Origin: Acidobacteriota bacterium
GTDB lineage: Bacteria > Actinomycetota > Actinomycetes > Actinomycetales > Micrococcaceae
Assembly: GCA_019352125.1 (NCBI GenBank)
Contig: JABBNV010000046.1
Coordinates: forward strand, 1-14,748
DNA: 14,748 nucleotides
Direction of reading: 5' to 3'
Position numbers and translations under genes: made by a program. The first letter of the stretch is position 1. The number at the start of each line of letters is the position of its first letter. Shown here one piece after another: positions 12,567 through 14,748 of the stretch. The notes beneath the pieces are model-generated. The model was given only the letters and a program-made list of their open reading frames with translations. It was not told the origin of the DNA and made no database searches.

Positions 12567-13970
12567 CTAGCTCGCCCTTTTTCCGAGAGCCACCTGAGGT
12601 GCGGGATTGCGGATGCCCCAAGCGGAGACCAATCCCCCGCCAATCAGCAACGCTGCGGCCACGATGGCGCTGCGGTGCAACGCGGCCGTATCAAGCAACG
12701 GGCCTACCACGACGCCGGCGCAAGCCACCGTGACCAGCCCTGCCACGCGGGACACGGCGTTGTTCACGGCAGAGCCCACACCGGCCCGGGCTGGGTCAAC
12801 GGCACCCAGAATGGCAGAGGTCAGCGGCGCCACGGTGGCAGCCAGGCCCAGCCCAAAAATCAGTAGCGCGGGGAACACGCTGGTCCAGTAATTGAGCGGC
12901 TCACGCACCATGATGAGGAACAGTAAGCCAAGCCCAGCCACCATCGGGCCTGCAGCCATCAAGAACCGCGGCCCTCGCCTCCCCGCCCACGCACCAAACA
13001 CTGCTGACAACGCCAGCAGCAGCAACGTAGACGGCAGCATGGCGAGCCCGGCCACGGTGGCGGGAAGCTTGCCTATCTGCTGCAGATACAAACCCAGAAT
13101 GAAGAAAATGAAGGACAACGCCCCATAGATCAACCAGGTTGCCACATTCCCGACGGAGAAATTCCGGATCTTGAATAAGCTCAACGGGAGCATCGGTTTG
13201 GCTGTTCGAGATTCATGCACTAGGAACCCTGCCAGAGCCAGCAGCCCTCCCAACAAAGGGACCAACACTCCGGCGCTATTCCACCCGAAAGTGCTCTGCT
13301 CAATCAGTGCGTACACCGTCCCGCCCAGTCCCAGCGCAATGAGCACAGTGCCCCAGATATCGATCCGCACCCCAGCAGCAGCGGGTACATCCGAGCCGCG
13401 CATCCTGGCCAATACAGGCAGCGCAAAAATAACCGGGACCACGTTGATAAAGAAAACCAACCGCCAGGACAACAAATCCACCAGGCCACCGCCCAACAGC
13501 GGGGCAATAATGTTGGACGCTCCCGTCCAGGCCGTCCACGTACCAATAGCTTTGCTCTGCGCGGCACCGGCAAAATTACTGATGATCAGAGCCAGGGAAC
13601 TGGGCACCAGTAACGCACCCGCAGCACCCTGAAGAATCCGCCCAACAATAAGAACACCATCATTGGGGGCAACCCCGCAGAGCACAGAAGTAGCGGCAAA
13701 AGCAATCATGCCCCACTGCAAGATCCGCACCCGACCAAAGAGATCGGATAAGGAACCTGCCACCAGGATCAGCGCGCCCAGGCTGAGCATGTAGCCATCC
13801 ACCACCCACTGCTGCGCGCTCAGGCCACCGCCCAGCTCGCGCGAAATTGCTGGCAGCGCCAAGGAGGCCACGCTGCCATCCAGAAACGCCATAAAGGAGG
13901 CTAGCGTTGCCACCAGCAGAACCTGGCGCTGGAGCGCATCCATCCTGCCAGCTACCAATGGCGCCCTCAT
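12567..13970 (-). CDS. MFS transporter, DHA2 family drug:H+ antiporter
   Basis: A 467-residue, highly hydrophobic protein with about 12-14 membrane helices. Family motifs are LDGSVASLALPAIS (30-43, DHA2 motif D1), GSLSDLFGRVRIL (72-84, motif A in the first cytoplasmic loop), RILQGAAGA (111-119, motif B with its Arg) and GASNIIAPLLGGGL (150-163, antiporter motif C). It probably exports drugs or small toxic molecules against protons; the substrate cannot be read. ATG 13970 is chosen because AAGGAAAGGAAC lies just upstream; an in-frame ATG at 14033 would add 21 residues of non-membrane sequence. No TetR or MarR regulator is adjacent. It is divergent from the GNAT gene over 125 bases. Confidence 0.9.
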   Translation of the reverse strand: MRAPLVAGRMDALQRQVLLVATLASFMAFLDGSVASLALPAISRELGGGLSAQQWVVDGYMLSLGALILVAGSLSDLFGRVRILQWGMIAFAATSVLCGVAPNDGVLIVGRILQGAAGALLVPSSLALIISNFAGAAQSKAIGTWTAWTGASNIIAPLLGGGLVDLLSWRLVFFINVVPVIFALPVLARMRGSDVPAAAGVRIDIWGTVLIALGLGGTVYALIEQSTFGWNSAGVLVPLLGGLLALAGFLVHESRTAKPMLPLSLFKIRNFSVGNVATWLIYGALSFIFFILGLYLQQIGKLPATVAGLAMLPSTLLLLALSAVFGAWAGRRGPRFLMAAGPMVAGLGLLFLIMVREPLNYWTSVFPALLIFGLGLAATVAPLTSAILGAVDPARAGVGSAVNNAVSRVAGLVTVACAGVVVGPLLDTAALHRSAIVAAALLIGGGLVSAWGIRNPAPQVALGKRAS

Positions 13971-14095
13971 GAGCCGTTCCTTTCCTTGGGCACCCACCGT
14001 TGGATACCTCTCCACCCAGCAAACTCGCGCCATGGCACGGGCTAGTCCCCGACGTCGTACTCTGGCTCAGCGTAGTTGAATATCCGCCATAATGG

Positions 14096-14569
14096 ATGCC
14101 TATGGAAAAACAAACAACAGCCACACTTCGGCCAGCAGCGGCCGCGGATCTACCCATGATTTTGCGTGGTGAACGCGACTATTTGCGTCAGTTTGAACCC
14201 GCAGCTGAGGCCGGTTGGACCAAAGCGATCGATAAAAACCTGCAGATGTGGGTAGCAAACCTGCACCGCGCGCAGGTGCTGGTACTCAACGGCGAACCGG
14301 TGGGCTATTCCATCTGGCTTGATCACGAAGGCAGCGCATTACTGGCCACGGTGTACGTTTCCCAGGCATATCGGGGCCAAGGGCTAGGGAGCCAACTGAT
14401 CCAGGGCTACATTGACGCTGCCGCCAGCGCCGAATTCGCCGTGTTGCGCTTGGGCGTGCTGGAGACGAACCCGGCTCAGCGCCTGTATGAAAAAGCTGGA
14501 TTCACGTTTACAGAGATGGATGGAAGTTACCGCATGTACGTTCGCGAACTGACAGGTGTAAGCGCATGA
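14096..14569 (+). CDS. GNAT-family N-acetyltransferase
   Basis: A 157-residue GNAT enzyme that should move an acetyl group from acetyl-CoA to an amine. The acetyl-CoA pyrophosphate loop is YRGQGLGSQL (92-101, matching R/Q-x-x-G-x-G/A), preceded by strand LLATVYVSQAYR, and followed by LRLGVLETNPAQRLYEKAGF (117-136) with the typical Asn and the C-terminal Tyr131 general-acid position. The substrate is unknown. ATG 14096 and ATG 14102 are both in frame two codons apart; neither has a strong Shine-Dalgarno, and a CATAAT box (14088-14093) just before could make the message nearly leaderless. The stop overlaps the start of the next gene (ATGA), so they form an operon. Confidence 0.9.
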   Translation: MPMEKQTTATLRPAAAADLPMILRGERDYLRQFEPAAEAGWTKAIDKNLQMWVANLHRAQVLVLNGEPVGYSIWLDHEGSALLATVYVSQAYRGQGLGSQLIQGYIDAAASAEFAVLRLGVLETNPAQRLYEKAGFTFTEMDGSYRMYVRELTGVSA

Positions 14570-14748
14570 TGAGTCGGCACGGAGTGGCGTTGGCCTTGGA
14601 CATCACTATGGAGATGGCCGCTAAGCACGGGATCCCAGCGCGAATGTCCGACGACGATTTTGCGGCATTGCAGGCAGATCCGCCAGCGTGGCTGGTCCAG
14701 TCGCGGGCCAACCGCACCGGCAAACGGCCCATCTGGGTTCACTTGGAG
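14566..14748 (+). CDS. DUF5997-like protein, 3'-truncated by the window
   Basis: An open frame starts at ATG 14566 in an ATGA overlap with the GNAT stop and runs without a stop to the window end (61 codons). It reads MMSRHGVALALDITMEMAAK and later FAALQADPPAWLVQSRANRT, then GKRPIWVHLE. The LQADPPAWL followed by a short basic stretch and a RP-h-V tail recalls the small actinobacterial DUF5997 proteins, of unknown function. In-frame ATGs at 14569 is also possible. Tight overlap with the acetyltransferase indicates translational coupling. The family call is tentative; the reality of the gene is better supported. Confidence 0.6.
   Translation, partial: MMSRHGVALALDITMEMAAKHGIPARMSDDDFAALQADPPAWLVQSRANRTGKRPIWVHLE

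Overview
The window reads as chromosomal DNA of a high-GC Gram-positive bacterium (Actinomycetota), most likely a Micrococcaceae/Arthrobacter-like member of the Micrococcales. Supporting signs are a mycothiol-type SigR/RsrA sigma/anti-sigma pair, a 23-residue bL37-type ribosomal protein gene, an actinobacterial SAM-IV riboswitch, the actinobacterial aroA-rsgA-hisN order, and frequent GTG/TTG starts with overlapping stop/start codons. Genus assignment is an inference. No rRNA, tRNA, CRISPR array, insertion sequence or phage gene was seen; this looks like core and near-core chromosome.

Layout. Bases 1-575 hold the 3' part of an SGNH/GDSL-fold protein whose visible catalytic blocks are degenerate. 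A tiny bL37 gene (674-745) follows, closed by a strong rho-independent terminator (767-806). Bases 838-2514 form a tight three-gene operon, with overlapping stop/start codons at both junctions: a winged-helix regulator with a cysteine-bearing C-terminal sensor domain, a four-helix membrane protein, and a group III truncated haemoglobin. A 26-bp inverted repeat lies just before the regulator and is probably its operator. Convergent to this operon, on the minus strand, is sigR-rsrA (3477-2489), preceded by a textbook SigR-type promoter (GGAAT-N18-GTT), so autoregulation is likely.

Bases 3647-7563 on the plus strand carry a DoxX-like membrane protein, aroA (shikimate pathway), rsgA (30S assembly GTPase) and hisN (histidinol-phosphatase). 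A SAM-IV riboswitch (7667-7780) then leads into a SufS-like PLP enzyme and a class I SAM-dependent methyltransferase, forming a probable sulfur/SAM-responsive unit. Next is a manganese module: a DtxR-family operator (10056-10074), the NRAMP importer mntH, and mntR, whose residues at the metal-selectivity positions are of the manganese type (Asp and Glu) rather than the iron type (Met and Cys).

The right end has a minus-strand pair, a DHA2-type drug/proton antiporter followed by a DUF2568/YrdB-like membrane protein. Divergent from it are a GNAT acetyltransferase and, overlapping its stop codon, a small DUF5997-like gene that runs off the window.

The genes fall into several stress or nutrient switches: thiol/oxidative stress (SigR-RsrA), probable NO/redox sensing (regulator-membrane protein-globin), SAM/sulfur status (riboswitch) and manganese (MntR-MntH). 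The two least described units are the regulator/membrane/globin operon and the riboswitch-controlled desulfurase-like/methyltransferase pair.
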